Positions 11,241 to 22,160 are shown, counted from the first letter of the stretch. The stretch is DNA of 64,000 nt from Pycnopodia helianthoides (GCA_032158295.1 CM063261.1:2170001-2234000), one strand, 5' to 3'. Numbers and translations are program-made. Notes: a model not told the origin generated them from the letters alone.

Positions 11241-11683
11241 CACTAAAAACATCTCCCTGGTCAGAATTGACCCAGATCCAGGGCCCAATTTCATAGAGCT
11301 GCTTAAGCAGAAAATATTGCTAAACAATTGCCTGCTAAGCAGAAACGAGCAGGATACCAGCCACAAATTGTACATGTGGTATGGTAGTTTGGCTGGTAAC
11401 CTTATTCTGGTAAGCATAATTTTCTTGTGCTTAGCTACTTTTTGTGCTTAAGCAGCTCTATGAAATTGGGCCCAGGTCCCGTGGGGGCCTGACCCATTTC
11501 TGGGTATAAGTATGACCCGGAACCCGTGTTTAAAAATTAACCAAAAATGGGTTGGAAAGACGCAGCACTCGAGTTCAAATACAATTTGTAACCCGGCTTT
11601 CCGGGTCGGCCTGACCCACAAAGGGTCAGACCCTTGGGACCCAGACTCCGGGGTCAATTCTCACCAGGTTTTTTAATAGAGTG
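11241..11683. mobile_element. MITE family C, copy 3, split by a family B insertion
   Basis: Left end CACTAAAAACATCTCCCTGG, right end AATAGAGTG at 11675-11683. The halves 11241-11280 and 11474-11683 are separated by the foldback at 11281-11473. Internal words include GGCCTGACCCATTTCTGGGT and GGTCGGCCTGACCC. This is the second family C copy disrupted by a family B element. Confidence 0.8.
11281..11473. mobile_element. Foldback MITE family B, copy 2
   Basis: GGGCCCAATTTCATAGAGCT at the left and its exact complement at the right. Flanks read CCAGG on the left and CCAGG on the right, a perfect 5-bp direct repeat if the terminus is taken as GCCCAATTT. It sits in the left arm of the family C element at 11241-11683. 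It belongs to the same shorter subfamily as the next copy at 11709. Confidence 0.85.
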
Positions 11684-11708
11684 GAATTTCAGACGAATAC
11701 GTTTTCCA

Positions 11709-11901
11709 GGGCCCAATTTCATAGAGCTGCCTAAGCAGAAAATATTGCTTAACAACTTTCTGCTTAGCAGAAATGGGCAGGATACCAGTCACGAATTGTA
11801 CATGTGACATGGTAGCTTGACCGGTAACCTTATTCTGGTTAGCACAGTTTTGTTGTGCTTAGTTACTTTTTGTGCTTAAGCAGCTCTACGATATTGGGCC
11901 C
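11709..11901. mobile_element. Foldback MITE family B, copy 3
   Basis: 193 bp, the same size as copy 2 and highly similar to it (GCAGAAAATATTGCTTAACA, ACAAATTGTACATGT-like core). Left flank CCAGG and right flank CCAGA. It starts 25 bp beyond the family C element, so the two copies are not a single tandem insertion. Confidence 0.85.
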
Positions 11902-12323
11902 AGAACAGTTGCGACTGGTATCAAGCTTAACATTAGATCTATGAGATACAAATCATTTCAAAGTTGAGTTCCGATCCTCAGTGTATTAACAACAAATCCC
12001 CGTATACCTTTATACGTTCTGCGATGGTGAGCTCACTATAGTACAATTGGAAGCTTAATTTATTTATACTAATTTTTTACAACGGCAGGATCGTTAATAG
12101 TGCTTTTAATTGCTATTGCGGGAGTGGGGATTCAATTTAGTTCAGCAAACCAACTTCATTGTGTTAACGAATCAATTGGGCATACCGAATACACATTAAT
12201 TAAGTCAAGTATGAGGAGTTGTATTGGCTTGCACTTTAATTATAATAATTAGCAACATGAGTAACAGTCAGCAGAAGTTCACATTTGGGTGAACCACCAT
12301 TCCCTAAAATATTTTATAACATA
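11902..12323. other. No recognised gene
   Basis: AT-rich unique-looking sequence. No open frame with splice signals or domain content. Confidence 0.35.
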
Positions 12324-12515
12324 CACTCTAAAGAACCCCCTCGTCAGAAATGACCTGGATCCCGGATCCCAGGGGGCCAGACCAATTTATGGGTCAAGCT
12401 TACCCATAAACTGGTCTTTCAAAAAAAAAAAAGGGGATTTCGACTCGGATACTGCGTCCGATTTGACCAGTTTCTGGATCATTTTGACACAGATTCCGGG
12501 TCATATTGACCAAGA
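12324..12515. mobile_element. MITE family C, copy 4
   Basis: Starts TA-CACTCTAAAGAACCCCCT, giving the family's left terminus with a TA flank. It contains GGTCAAGCTTACCC, ACTCGGATACTGCGTC and TTCCGGGTCATATTGACC. The right terminus is lost. A 12-base A tract lies at 12421-12432. Confidence 0.7.
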
Positions 12516-12552
12516 AATTAACATAACAGCAATTAAAATGTAGAAGACGCTC

Positions 12553-12890
12553 TTCCATCAAGATCATATAGCGCACATAATAGAAACTAACATGGATAGA
12601 GGTGAGTCTTAAGAGCTTTACAAAATAGAGATAAACAGATTTCCTAATGACAGGAGGAAGATTGTTCCAAATCATTGGCCCAGCTGCACCGAATACTTTT
12701 TGACCCAGAACTTTGTTTGTAGGGAACATCCAAATGAGTGATGTCAAGTGTGGACCGAAAAAGACGAGAGGGGTGTAATATGACACTAAATTGGAAAGAG
12801 ATCTAGAAGTAGTTTTGTTCAAGAATTTCTAAACAAAAAGAGCAAGTTTAAAATGAATCCGTTCTCTAATCGGTAGCCAATGAAGTTATC
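12553..12890 (-). pseudogene. LINE reverse-transcriptase C-terminal remnant
   Basis: Translated on the minus strand from about 12885, one frame reads LHWLPIRERIHFKLALFV, then a single stop, then KFLNKTTSRSLSNLVSYYTP and later GQKVFGAAGPMIWNNLPPVIR. This matches the end of many non-LTR retrotransposon reverse transcriptases of the CR1/L2/Jockey group: an HWLPI motif followed about 60-70 residues later by an FSVAAPxLWNxLPxxIR-type motif. Only about 110 residues remain, so it is 5'-truncated, as most LINE copies are, and it carries an in-frame stop. The clade assignment is tentative. Confidence 0.75.
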
Positions 12891-13497
12891 ATGAATTTGG
12901 GGAAAAGATAACCAACATGACAAATTCAAAAAATACGTGCCTACACCCCAAGCTGTGGGACAACAGTCCACTGGCCACCAAAATCCCAACGACTTCAATT
13001 GACAGTATTTCACAGAAAATTTTCTTAAATATGTCGACTGTTCAGAGCCCATTGACCTATAATCGAAGCTTAACGATGCCTCCCGGAGAGGAAGTCCTTC
13101 TTAAATTGTCCGTGAATGACGAATAAGTCCGTTTAAAGATTCAAACCTTGTCCTCTTTGGTGGCCTAGTTTTATCTTGACATCCAGGCACGTATATTAGT
13201 TGTCTGATTAGAGGCAGTATACAACATTCTCAGTCGTGTACCCTGTATACCTAGGAGCAATAATTAATACGGACTATCTCTATCCCTACAAGGGGACATA
13301 CCATTATGCCATACCAGCCTCGGCTTGGTTGTTGTTGATTCTTCGTCCAGTGCATGTTCAAGAGACATAGATATACAGCCTTTACGGACCTAAAAGTTGC
13401 ATCCCTACAGCAGCGCTTAAACCATTGCATCAATGCTCCTGAAGACAAAGAGAGCAAACTGTTCGAAACGTTGAGACATCTCACATGGTTATGACGT
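12891..13497. other. Mostly unannotated; one GTTCGAAACGTT motif
   Basis: Upstream of the LINE remnant no further reverse-transcriptase motifs are visible. At 13461-13472 lies GTTCGAAACGTT, related to the recurring GTCGAAACGT motif described in the findings. Nothing else is supported. Confidence 0.35.
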
Positions 13498-13645
13498 GGG
13501 CTCAAATTCATGAGCTGCTTAAGCACAAAAAGTAGCTACGCACAACAAAATTATGCTTACCAGAATAAGGTTACCAGCCAAAATACCATGTTACATGTAC
13601 AATTTGTGGCTGGTGTCCTGATTATTTTAGCTCAGCAGAACATTT
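13498..13645. mobile_element. Foldback MITE family B, degraded copy
   Basis: Starts GGGCTCAAATTCATGAGCTGC and includes CTTAAGCACAAAAAGTAGCT and ACATGTACAATTTGTGGCTGG, which match copies 2 and 3. The right terminus is missing or decayed. Confidence 0.65.
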
Positions 13646-14050
13646 TTCAGCCATATCGTTTGGTCACACCCTCCAGAAAGCATTCTAGCTTGAATATCAG
13701 GATTCAGTATAATTGCGTTTTGGTGAGAAAATCAGTTTTAGTCCTTCAGGATTTTTCAAACACGGGCTAAATGTGTGATATTTTCATCAAAGAAAGTGTT
13801 TTGGGTTTCCGGGTTGGGGTTTATTTCAAGAATGGCCTCTTGAAGACACACCGGTTAAGGTACTCTCTCATTCACGATGTTGTACTTTCATGAATAGATG
13901 CTATTTGATCCGTGTGCTCATGGGAATGAATTGTATTATGCGCGGACTTTCTATTACATATGAAACCATCTGAATGTGAAATGAAAGATGGCCTTGAATA
14001 CTTGAATAGTATCTGATACGTCTGTTCATTTTACTCGATACCCGATTTGC

Positions 14051-14180
14051 TTAAAGGTGGAGTCATAGATTGGTAGATACTCGAAATGAATGACCATAAA
14101 AGCTTACTTTGTGATAAGAACTGCAGCTGTTGATAGTATAAACTATTTTGAGAAAAAATATCCTTCGAAAATATATGGTT
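14051..14180. mobile_element. MITE family A2-related fragment
   Basis: Opens with TTAAAGGTGGAGTCATAGAT and contains ATGACCATAAAAGCTTACTT and GCAGCTGTTGATAGTATAAA, shared with other A2 copies. No matching right terminus was found. Confidence 0.6.
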
Positions 14181-14309
14181 TGGATACTTTTTTACCCTGA
14201 ATTTTGTTTGAATTTGATTAATTTTCTCAGAATTCTCAGGGGTTGGTGTCCGTTCGCGAATGCTGCGGCCAGTAGTGCAGCTTGTACCCGCTGTAAGATT
14301 ACGAGTAAC

Positions 14310-15475
14310 AAGTCGAGAATTTGAGTGCGAGTGTCGTGTATGAGTTTGAGCAGTCACGTGCAATACGAGTACAAGATCGAGTATTGGAGGGGAGTCTCTT
14401 GTATGAGTTCGAACAGTCACGTGCGATTACGAGTACAAGTACAAGTGTCGTGTGGGTGTGTTCGAGTAGTCACGTACGATTACAAATATACGATGTCGAG
14501 TATTCTAGATCGAGTTTCCTGTGTGAGTGCGAGCGTCGTGTATGAGTTCGAGCAGTCACGTGCGATTACGAGTACAAGTCGAGTATTCGAGTGCGAGTTT
14601 TGTGTTCGAGTTCGAGTAGTCACGTACGATTACAAATATACGATATCGATTATTCAAGAACGAGCTCCGTGTGTGAGTGCAAGTGTCGTCGGGGAGTTCG
14701 AGCAGTCACGTACGATTACAAATACGAGATCGAGTATTCGAGAGCGAGTTTCCTGTGTGAGTTCAAGTGTCGTATGTGTGAGTTTGAGCAGTCACGTACG
14801 ATCACGAGTACAAGTCGAGTATTCGAGTGCGAGTTTTGTGTTCGAGTTCGAGTAGTCACGTACGATTACAAATATACGATATCGATTATTCAAGAACGAG
14901 CTCCGTGTGTGAGTGCAAGTGTCGTCGGGGAGTTCGAGCAGTCACGTACGATTACAAATACGAGATCGAGTATTCGAGAGCGAGTTTCCTGTGTGAGTTC
15001 AAGTGTCGTATGTGTGAGTTTGAGCAGTCACGTGCGATTACGAGTACAAGTCGAGTATTCGAGGGGGGGGGCCTCTTGTATGAGTTCGAGTAGTCACGTA
15101 CGATTACAAATATACGATGTCGAGTATTCGAGATCGAGTTTCCTGTGTGAGTTCAAGTTCGTGTGTGTGTTCGAGTAGTCACGTGCGATTACGAGTACAA
15201 GTCGAGTATTCGAGTGCGAGTTTTGTGTCCGAGTTCGAGTAGTCACGTACGATTAAAATTACAAGATCAAGTGTTCGACAGCGAGTTTCGTAAATGAGTT
15301 CTGGGGTCGATTTCACAAAACTCTTCCTAACTTAGGACTAGTCCTAGGCAAAGCTAAGAGATAGGACTAGTCCTAAGTTAGGAAGAGTTTTGTGACATCG
15401 ACCCCAAGTGTCGCATGTGTGAGTTCGAGCGGTCACGTACGATTACGAGTACGATATCGAGTATTGGAGTACAAC
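14310..15475 (+). repeat. Complex minisatellite with a 236-bp higher-order repeat
   Basis: Built from words such as GAGTTCGAGYAGTCACGTRC, GATTACRAATAYRAGATCGA and GTCGAGTATTCGAG. The block starting near 14578 repeats almost perfectly at +236 bp (near 14814), so the higher-order unit arose by recent unequal exchange. A hairpin MITE interrupts the array at 15303-15405. Unit lengths keep reading frames open for 88-195 codons, but the encoded sequence is only the repeat, with no start context or splice evidence. Each unit carries CACGTAC or CACGTGC. Confidence 0.9.
15303..15405. mobile_element. Hairpin MITE inside the minisatellite
   Basis: Near-perfect inverted repeat with arms of more than 40 bp: left end GGGGTCGATTTCACAAAACT, right end AGTTTTGTGACATCGACCCC. 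The inner arms carry TAGGACTAGTCCTA, itself a palindrome. The left flank GAGTTC(T) joins the right flank AAGTGTCG, and intact minisatellite units read GAGTTCAAGTGTCG. The pre-insertion sequence is therefore known and the insertion is clean, with at most one added base. Confidence 0.85.
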
Positions 15476-15890
15476 TGTATTTATAGCACAGTACAAAGGC
15501 TACGCACTTGACTGGATAAAGTGTCGAGACCCCTAATTATACTCGTCTAAACAAATGAGACTCTCTTTGGGAGTTCATTTCATCTCAAGTGGAAAATGAA
15601 TGTATTCATAAAGGATTGGGTTACTTCTTTAAAAATGTCTGGACGAATTGAATATTAGTTCTCTCTTAAAGGGATGGTGGTGTAAACAAACTGATGATTA
15701 GTACAATTATTTCAAATCAAGTCGCCCATATTTTAAGAAACGCGTCTCAAAAATAGCAATGGTGAATAAATGTAATTTTGCGTTAGTACTATATGTGCGT
15801 TGAGGATCGTGTTCGTCTAGTTTCACAATACGTGCAATTGTTGTATCACGATTAACCAATATTTTTGAAGAATACATTTAGAGTTAACCG

Positions 15891-16418
15891 TATCACTGTT
15901 TGTCAATCAAACTTTAACAGGAGAAAAGGTAGAAGATTTCATGACAACAATTACGACATTGAGCCGCTTGTGTTTAATAATTGAAAGACACCTATGATAT
16001 TTTGACACAGTTTATTAATAAGCTTTAGGTTTATAAGTAGAAATCTAATCTCCCGCTGCCATCTCAGAAGTAATCGGTGGCACACACAAGGCGATAATTT
16101 GGTCTTGCTTTTTAAAATTTAATGCGATGTGGTTACCAGTTTTCCCCCAACGAGGTTCTTGTATTACTGTTTTCAATCAAACTCTAACAGATAATAAGTA
16201 TAAGATGTTATGACAGAAATTATGACATTAAACCGCTTTTATTTAATCATTGAAAGAGACCTGTGATACTTTAACACGGTTTATTGAGCTTAAGGTTAAG
16301 GAAGAAGAAATTCAATCTCAGAAGTAATCTATCGCACACACAAGGCGATATTTTGCACTTGCTTTTAAAATTTAATTCGACGTGGTGACCAATTTCCCCC
16401 CAAATTTGGTTTTGTTTT
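15891..16418 (+). repeat. Diverged direct duplication, about 270 bp x2
   Basis: Unit 1 (15891-16160) and unit 2 (16161-16418) share ordered words: CAATCAAACTYTAACAG, ATTATGACATTRARCCGCTT-like, GGTTTATTRA, CACACACAAGGCGATA and a C-rich end. Identity is clearly lower than in the 40-kb duplication, so it is older. No coding frame spans it. Confidence 0.75.
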
Positions 16419-17842
16419 ATGACAATTCAGAATTACCTCAAAGAACCGTTGATTCAAAAAGTAATGGACGTAGAGGGCATTTTCTGCGGTTCCCGTGTGT
16501 CCATTTTCTGTTCATCTTCAATCCACACATTCTGAATTAATACTGTTATTCTATTGTACGCCATCCCACGAGAATCTGGTACTTCGTATTACAGGTGCGA
16601 ATAGAATAACAACCCGTGAATGGCACCAGCCTCAGGAAACAGTCACTCTGATTTCTCCCGCCAATAGTTTTGACGTAGCGGGAAAATATTATTTCTGGAC
16701 GGTGTTTTTTGTTGTTGTCCTACCCCGTGGTTAAGCAAGAATCCGTCCGTTGAGAGTATTGAGGATAGGAGGCGTTCTAGTATTGTTATACGTTGGATAA
16801 ATCTCGAGGGATTTTTTTAATGGTTTTCTAGCAAAATAAATTTTGAAACCTGATGCAGGTGCGATTCAGCAATTACTTATTTGACGGTATCTGGAATGAT
16901 AATAGAGTTTGTCGTCCCCTTAATGACGATCTCTGTTTATTCACGGCAATAATTTTTCCATTTAGCGGGTGGTTCAGAATAGATCAGGACGGTTACCTTC
17001 AACCAGATTAAAAGAAAAAATCACAAGTTGTGATCTATAATTGTGGCATTTGAGAACAAGCAGTACCCGATAATAATATTTAAAAAAAAAAAAACTTACA
17101 GCATTTTTTGTAGGTTTTGTTTTATGACCGAAGTTTTCTTACTATTTTTATTTCCAAGCGATGTGGATTTCTTTTTAAATATACAGCAATTTGTGATGTG
17201 ATATGATGGCAGGTTATTGTTATTGCACTCTTTTATTTTTGGGGGCACTCTTGAAAAAGTATCGAACAATGAGTTTGTTTTGTTCTAATCGCAGAGATAC
17301 TCGCATCATTACTCGATTTATGTTTCACATTATTCGCACTGGCGTCAAAACCACCGGACGGCAACTTTCTCGTCTCCACTGCTGTAATATTCATACTCGT
17401 CGAGTACTTTCCCCCTATTCGAGTACTCGCACTCGACAGTTTCGAGTATTCTTTTTGAGTACTGATAGTCGATTCTGAACCATTATATCAACACCATTTG
17501 TACCCTCCCTTTAATATGTTCTTCGAAGGACAAAGTTAATTTGGTTTACTGATTTTGATCATTAATACTAAAATAAATTTCAATAACGCCCTTGGAATTT
17601 TTTTTTTGGAATACATTTACATAAAAATGCAGTATTCATTGTGTTCCATGGGATGGGGTTTTCCACAATGAAAATTGAATATGAAATTCGATATATGCAT
17701 AAACTGATGCATTGGGCCGTCCCGTCCTAATCGATAATTAATGATAATAAATAAAAACGATTACAAAAAAAAACAAACAAAAAACACAAAAGTTTCACGC
17801 CAAGAAAAAAAAAATTGTTAGAGGTAGGATATACTTTTGTTA
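16419..17842. other. Unannotated stretch
   Basis: Small frames at 16495-16734 and 17203-17478 show no domains. CGAGTACT/AGTACTCG words near 17395-17460 echo the minisatellite at 14.3 kb (GAGTATTCGAG) but are not tandem. An A-rich run lies near 17760-17815. Confidence 0.35.
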
Positions 17843-17990
17843 ATTGCCAAAGACATATGCATAAATTAGAAAACCTGTGAAAATTTGGGCTCAAGTGGTC
17901 ATCGAAGTTGCAAGAAAATAAGGAAAGAAGAAAAAAAACCTTGTTGGATAAAATTGTGCGCTTTCAAAATGTCTGAGAAAGGCTTCATGC
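17843..17990. mobile_element. MITE family A2 fragment, reverse orientation
   Basis: ACATATGCATAAATTAGAAA, ACCTGTGAAAATTTGGGCTC and AAACCTTGTTGGATAAAATTGTG correspond, reverse-complemented, to the right half of the full copy at 9636-10010. Both termini are lost. Confidence 0.6.
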
Positions 17991-18314
17991 CTGGACAAGT
18001 TTTGAGATGTGTCTTCTTTCTCCAAATCAAAAGTTGATCCAAGTCAGACAGTGCAGCCTTCATAAAAATATCATAAAAATATTAATGTTTTCATTCATTG
18101 AAAAATAATATGTACAATTCGTGTCTGCAGGAATTCATAATGTCTCAGGTCACATGGTCTATAGGAAAGTGGCATGTGGAACACCGGCCATCGTCTGAAA
18201 TGTTAGCGTTACAATCCCTTTTTGAGGGGAGGGGCATGTGGGGTGTTACACTGCAACGTAGCAGTCCAATCCTTTGAGAGAGAGAGGGGGGGGGGATATG
18301 TAGGGTACATAAAG

Positions 18315-18644
18315 ATGGACAAGTCGTTATCACGGCACCGTGCACCAGAAACTACCAAAGCCGGTGATGAAACATTCTGCAACATTTTTAAGAATCCATC
18401 CTGTACGCAAAAGTATCACATGAATCTTCCCGAAGAGCACAGCTTGGAACATTACGATGAGAAACATTCCTCATTGATGCGCTCCCCGGTGCAGTCTCCC
18501 TCCAACTCCCCGCTGAGTCAACCGATGAATCAACCCGGCGATTCGACACGAATGACACCTGGGCGTTGGGGGGGCTTCATCATTCCCCCGGGCGACCTGG
18601 TATCAACGCGGATAAGTGTGGCTGATGCACGGGGATTGGAATGA
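18315..18644 (+). CDS. Possible small protein or terminal exon (109 codons)
   Basis: The frame is open from 18222. An ATG at 18315 in good context (AAGATGG) starts 109 codons to a TGA at 18642-18644. Composition is protein-like and hydrophilic, with a Ser/Pro/Gln segment (SPVQSPSNSPLSQPMNQPGD) and no transmembrane stretch or signal peptide. AATAAA at 18786-18791, about 140 bp past the stop, could serve as a polyadenylation signal, so a terminal exon is conceivable. Against it: the length is within chance for a 64-kb window, a G tract precedes the start, and I recognise no family. Confidence 0.3.
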   Translation: MDKSLSRHRAPETTKAGDETFCNIFKNPSCTQKYHMNLPEEHSLEHYDEKHSSLMRSPVQSPSNSPLSQPMNQPGDSTRMTPGRWGGFIIPPGDLVSTRISVADARGLE

Positions 18645-18884
18645 TCTACTTAAACAGCTGGACCCGTCTCCCCTGATAGAAACACACATCAGTTATCTTC
18701 TTTTTAACTGAGCCAGACTTCATAGTTGTCACAAAACGGGGAACATCTTCATAAAAGTATACGAAACAGGTTTTATGATCATCAAAATAAAGGTGGTTGC
18801 ACAAGATTTATCATCCCAGTATACATAACAAATAATAATAATAGTAATAATAATAATATTAAGATGTTTATTTCAGTCTGAGTA

Positions 18885-19042
18885 TTAACAAATCTTGCTT
18901 AGCAGAAACAGGTTACCAGCCATTGCTGCATAAAGTTTGCATTGTTGCGAGTGGTGCCCCACTCATTTTTTTTTTTTGCTTAGCAAAGAAATGTTCTTAG
19001 TAGTAGTTTCTGTTAAACAGCTTTATGAAATTGGGCCCTGGT
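18885..19042. mobile_element. Foldback MITE family B, 5'-degraded copy
   Basis: Contains CTTGCTTAGCAGAAACAGGT and ends AAACAGCTTTATGAAATTGGGCCCTGG, giving the right terminus followed by CCTGG. The left terminus is not recognisable. Confidence 0.65.
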
Positions 19043-19530
19043 ATTAATAGCTAAAAGTCAAATCGTTTTTTTTCGTGACTGGCTGTTTACTACAGTCAGC
19101 AGCTCTAATGTATAATTATAAACTGGCCTTGGGTCAAGGCGTTACTCGAGTTACTGGAGGTGTGGGCACCCGTAGTCTGAGGTGAGGGCACCCGTAGTCT
19201 TGTGACAAGACTAAACGTACCTCGCTGGATGATGCCACATTGGGTCGTTACAACAGAGCAACTCAAAAAGATGAACCGTGCAACCCATCTATGGCAACTT
19301 CACCTCAGTACACACTGGACAGGTGTCCCTGCTGTGGCCCCAACAGCAATTCACCAAAATGACGCTATTACCAAATATTGGAGATTGGACTGAAGACACC
19401 ACTAGTCCAAAGGCGTCCCGTAGCCTGCTCGTGAGTTATTTGATACAAGTCACTGGTCTTCAGAGGACGTGGTCCACTGAGCCGTTTTCTGAACCATACG
19501 CAGGTGATGCAACGGTCTACAGTTAGCAGG
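19043..19530. other. No recognised gene
   Basis: A short direct duplication GGGCACCCGTAGTCT occurs twice at 19165-19200. No other feature seen. Confidence 0.35.
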
Positions 19531-19690
19531 TGATGCTCCGGGACTGAGAACTGGAAGTTTGGACTGGGAGTAAGACCTGGAAGTCTGGACTGGAATTGGG
19601 ACCTCGAAGTCTGGACGAACTGAGACCTAGAAGTATGGACAGACTGGGAGTGGGACCTAGACGTTTGGACAGGGACTGGTACACGGAATT
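19531..19690 (+). repeat. Degenerate minisatellite (GACTGGGA..CCTAGAAGTTTGGAC)
   Basis: Four to five diverged copies of a unit of roughly 26-38 bp, built as ACTGGGAGTGGGACCTAGAAGTNTGG. Spacing is irregular and no frame is conserved. Confidence 0.75.
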
Positions 19691-20699
19691 GGGTTTGAAA
19701 GGTGGGCTGGGGGGGAGGTTGGGGGTGTCAAGATGCTCGGTTCGATACCGATTCTAGGACTGAGACCGAGGTGCAGATCATTCCCAAGACCAATCTCGAA
19801 ATATACAACACTTAGAATATTAAACCTGACTTATATACGATAGGTATACTATGCCTTATAACCCGTCAAGAGAAAGAACCGGCTCGGTTCAAATCCCAAT
19901 GACATGCTTCGTGCATTAACCCCCTCCGAAATGGATTGCTGTTACAATAACATCTTTCCTTTACCATCAACTATGCACTATATCTTTTGTTGTATCTTAA
20001 TCCCCTTTCAACCTTGAAAATGCTCATTCTATTTTCGAACTGTGTATGGGGAAAGAGGGATTGATACACTATCGATTAGCATCGACCAATGGTATTCAAA
20101 TCATCAAACCCTGACGACCGACAATTCAAAGTTGTCAGTAGTAAACTGTTTTGTAATGCTATCCGAGTATTAAGTAACAAATACACATGATTACAAGCTA
20201 AGTTGATATTACACATCTGGCGTTAGTTTCGCCACGTGGTGTTCATGGGCTACAGTATAGTGCACATATCCTCCATGGGATTACAATATGGGCTCTTAAT
20301 GACGTCATTGTAACTAATACAACTAAAGGTACAATTACAAGCTATATGCCATTGATATTATTACAAATCAGGCTGGTGGGAAACTAAAGGTAACGGCATG
20401 CTAACTTTGTGTCACAATCATTGTATTTTCTTAACTTGCAATATAATTACAATGTGAAACAGCATATAGATTCATTAAAGAATGCGAGATAAAAAGTCTT
20501 CGAAATGCATTCACTTTGGCGGGGAAAAGATCAACCGCAGTTTATAATCTCTGGAAAGGCGAAGATTGTAAAGTCCACTTATATCGAGTTGCACAAGTCT
20601 GTCGAATCTCCAAACAAACTGCTGAACTAGTTTTGTTTTTTACTATGGTTTCATCCATTTAGAAAGTGGAGTGAGTTAAAAACCTTACAAGTGCTGGAA
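19691..20699. other. No recognised gene
   Basis: Unique-looking sequence. No repeat or splice-flanked frame identified. Confidence 0.35.
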
Positions 20700-21315
20700 G
20701 TGTCAACAAAAGGTGTGGACTCAGTCACGTGTACAAACTATACGCAGCCACTGTATCGTTGGTGACCATTCGGACGGTGTTTACTCCACAGTCTACGAGC
20801 ACTTGAAGCAAAGCCTGCTGAATTATTCAAATGGAGTAGGCGGGTGCCTAGTCTTGATTGTATTAGTGATTTCCACCCCGGACGTCCGACGACACGACTG
20901 ATCAGAAAGAGAGACTGTTTTATATTATTGGTTTGCGAGTCGTACACCGGTGTGTATAATCGCACGGGCGACTTGCTCAGTGTGCAGACCGACGCACGGA
21001 GTCCGTGGAAGGCAGACGTACATAGCTTCGGACATTTTATACAGTCTCTTCATTTTGTGCAGTCAGGCTGCACAGTTTCTGCCTGAACATTTTCTCTGCG
21101 ATAGCTGGATAGAGGGGGAAAAAAAGAGATGTCGAGATTCGTTAACATTCGCTTCAACAGGTGACAAGGTTGTGCTGCGATTCGACACCTATCAAGGCCC
21201 TTTTCTGTGAACATTTTGGCTTGATAAATTGCGCCCGTAAATACCTTTGTGAGTTGCATACCTGGTGTGATCTGCAGGGGCAAAAGAACAAAGTGGATTC
21301 AACGCTCGCCTCAAG
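20700..21315 (+). promoter_or_regulatory. Candidate promoter / 5' untranslated exon
   Basis: A GC- and CpG-enriched block ends in a strong splice donor, CTCAAG|GTAAGA, with GT at 21316-21317. A TATA-like TTTTATACAG lies at 21035-21044, about 30 bp before TTCATTTTGTGCAGTC. No frame is open through the block to the donor with a good ATG, so a non-coding first exon fits better than a coding one. This is inference from composition and splice motif only, and no downstream exon was found. Confidence 0.25.
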
Positions 21316-21317
21316 GT

Positions 21318-22085
21318 AAGACTTTCTCAAACTGGTCCTAGTGTGGTTTAGGATAGTTTCAGAAAATCAAGTTGATAAATAAACTTATACTCTAAAGGCG
21401 ATTATAGGAAAGTGGCACCCCCTGGTACTTGTAATCTCTCGAAGAATTACTTCCGTCGAGAGGCCCTATATTTAATTTTTAGAACTAAGTTTTTGTGGCC
21501 TTATGTTTTGCTAAGACAGAGTCTGGTCGAAGGTAGCTATAGAACAGGGTCCTCTACCAATTACACACCATCCCTCATACAAAATAAAAGCAAAACCAAA
21601 AACACCGTTCAACAAAACCTGCACCCAGTCTTTCTAGTCTCATTTTACCTTCCAACAATTAACCACCTTTGAAATGGGGAAAAGGCCAGACCTATGGGTC
21701 CAGCTGTTTTACAAATAATCAGTGAGAGTGTATCTCTGTCATGTTTGGTTCCCCTCTTTTAACTTTGGCAGCTTCAATTTATTTGGTTTTTGCACGGCTT
21801 GGCGCTGGGGGACTTTCAATAATGTCATAACCTCATGATTGAGATCACATGGTCTCTTTTTGTAAAAAAAGTTCCGATGTACGCTTTTGCAGTACGAATA
21901 GCTTTGATAGATACAGTGCACGTTCAGGTGGGGGAGTAAATCCATTGTCATACACTGTTACCTCGTTTCTTCTGTTACAATAAAACAAACATAGGCCCCT
22001 AATCTTCAATCAGATTTTAGGCTTTTCAAGGTGAAGATAGCAGTTCAATTTTGATATATATATATGGCAAAGGCGGCGGCTCTGA
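21318..22085. other. No recognised gene
   Basis: AT-rich sequence with an (AT)n run at 22050-22062. If the donor at 21316 is used, this would be intronic. Confidence 0.3.
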
Positions 22086-22160
22086 AAGAACCAGTTGATT
22101 TATTATCGACGTTTCGACAAGTGCGCTCTAGTTGTCGTCAGGAGAACGACAACCTTATTT
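22086..22160 (-). mobile_element. Fragment with GTCGAAACGTCGA motif
   Basis: On the minus strand it reads CTGACGACAACTAGAGCGCA, then CTTGTCGAAACGTCGATAAT. The GTCGAAACGT motif recurs in this window, and similar segments occur in Penelope-like elements. The overlapping frame at 22064-22465 is not supported as a gene. Confidence 0.4.

Noticed and set aside
14325..15178. Overlapping plus-strand frames of 88-195 codons
   Set aside because: They only translate the minisatellite; frame continuity follows from repeat composition and there is no splice or start support.
22086..22160. Hammerhead ribozyme on the minus strand
   Set aside because: CTGACGA and GAAAC are present, but the bases between them do not form a proper stem II; two bases are left over before GAAA.
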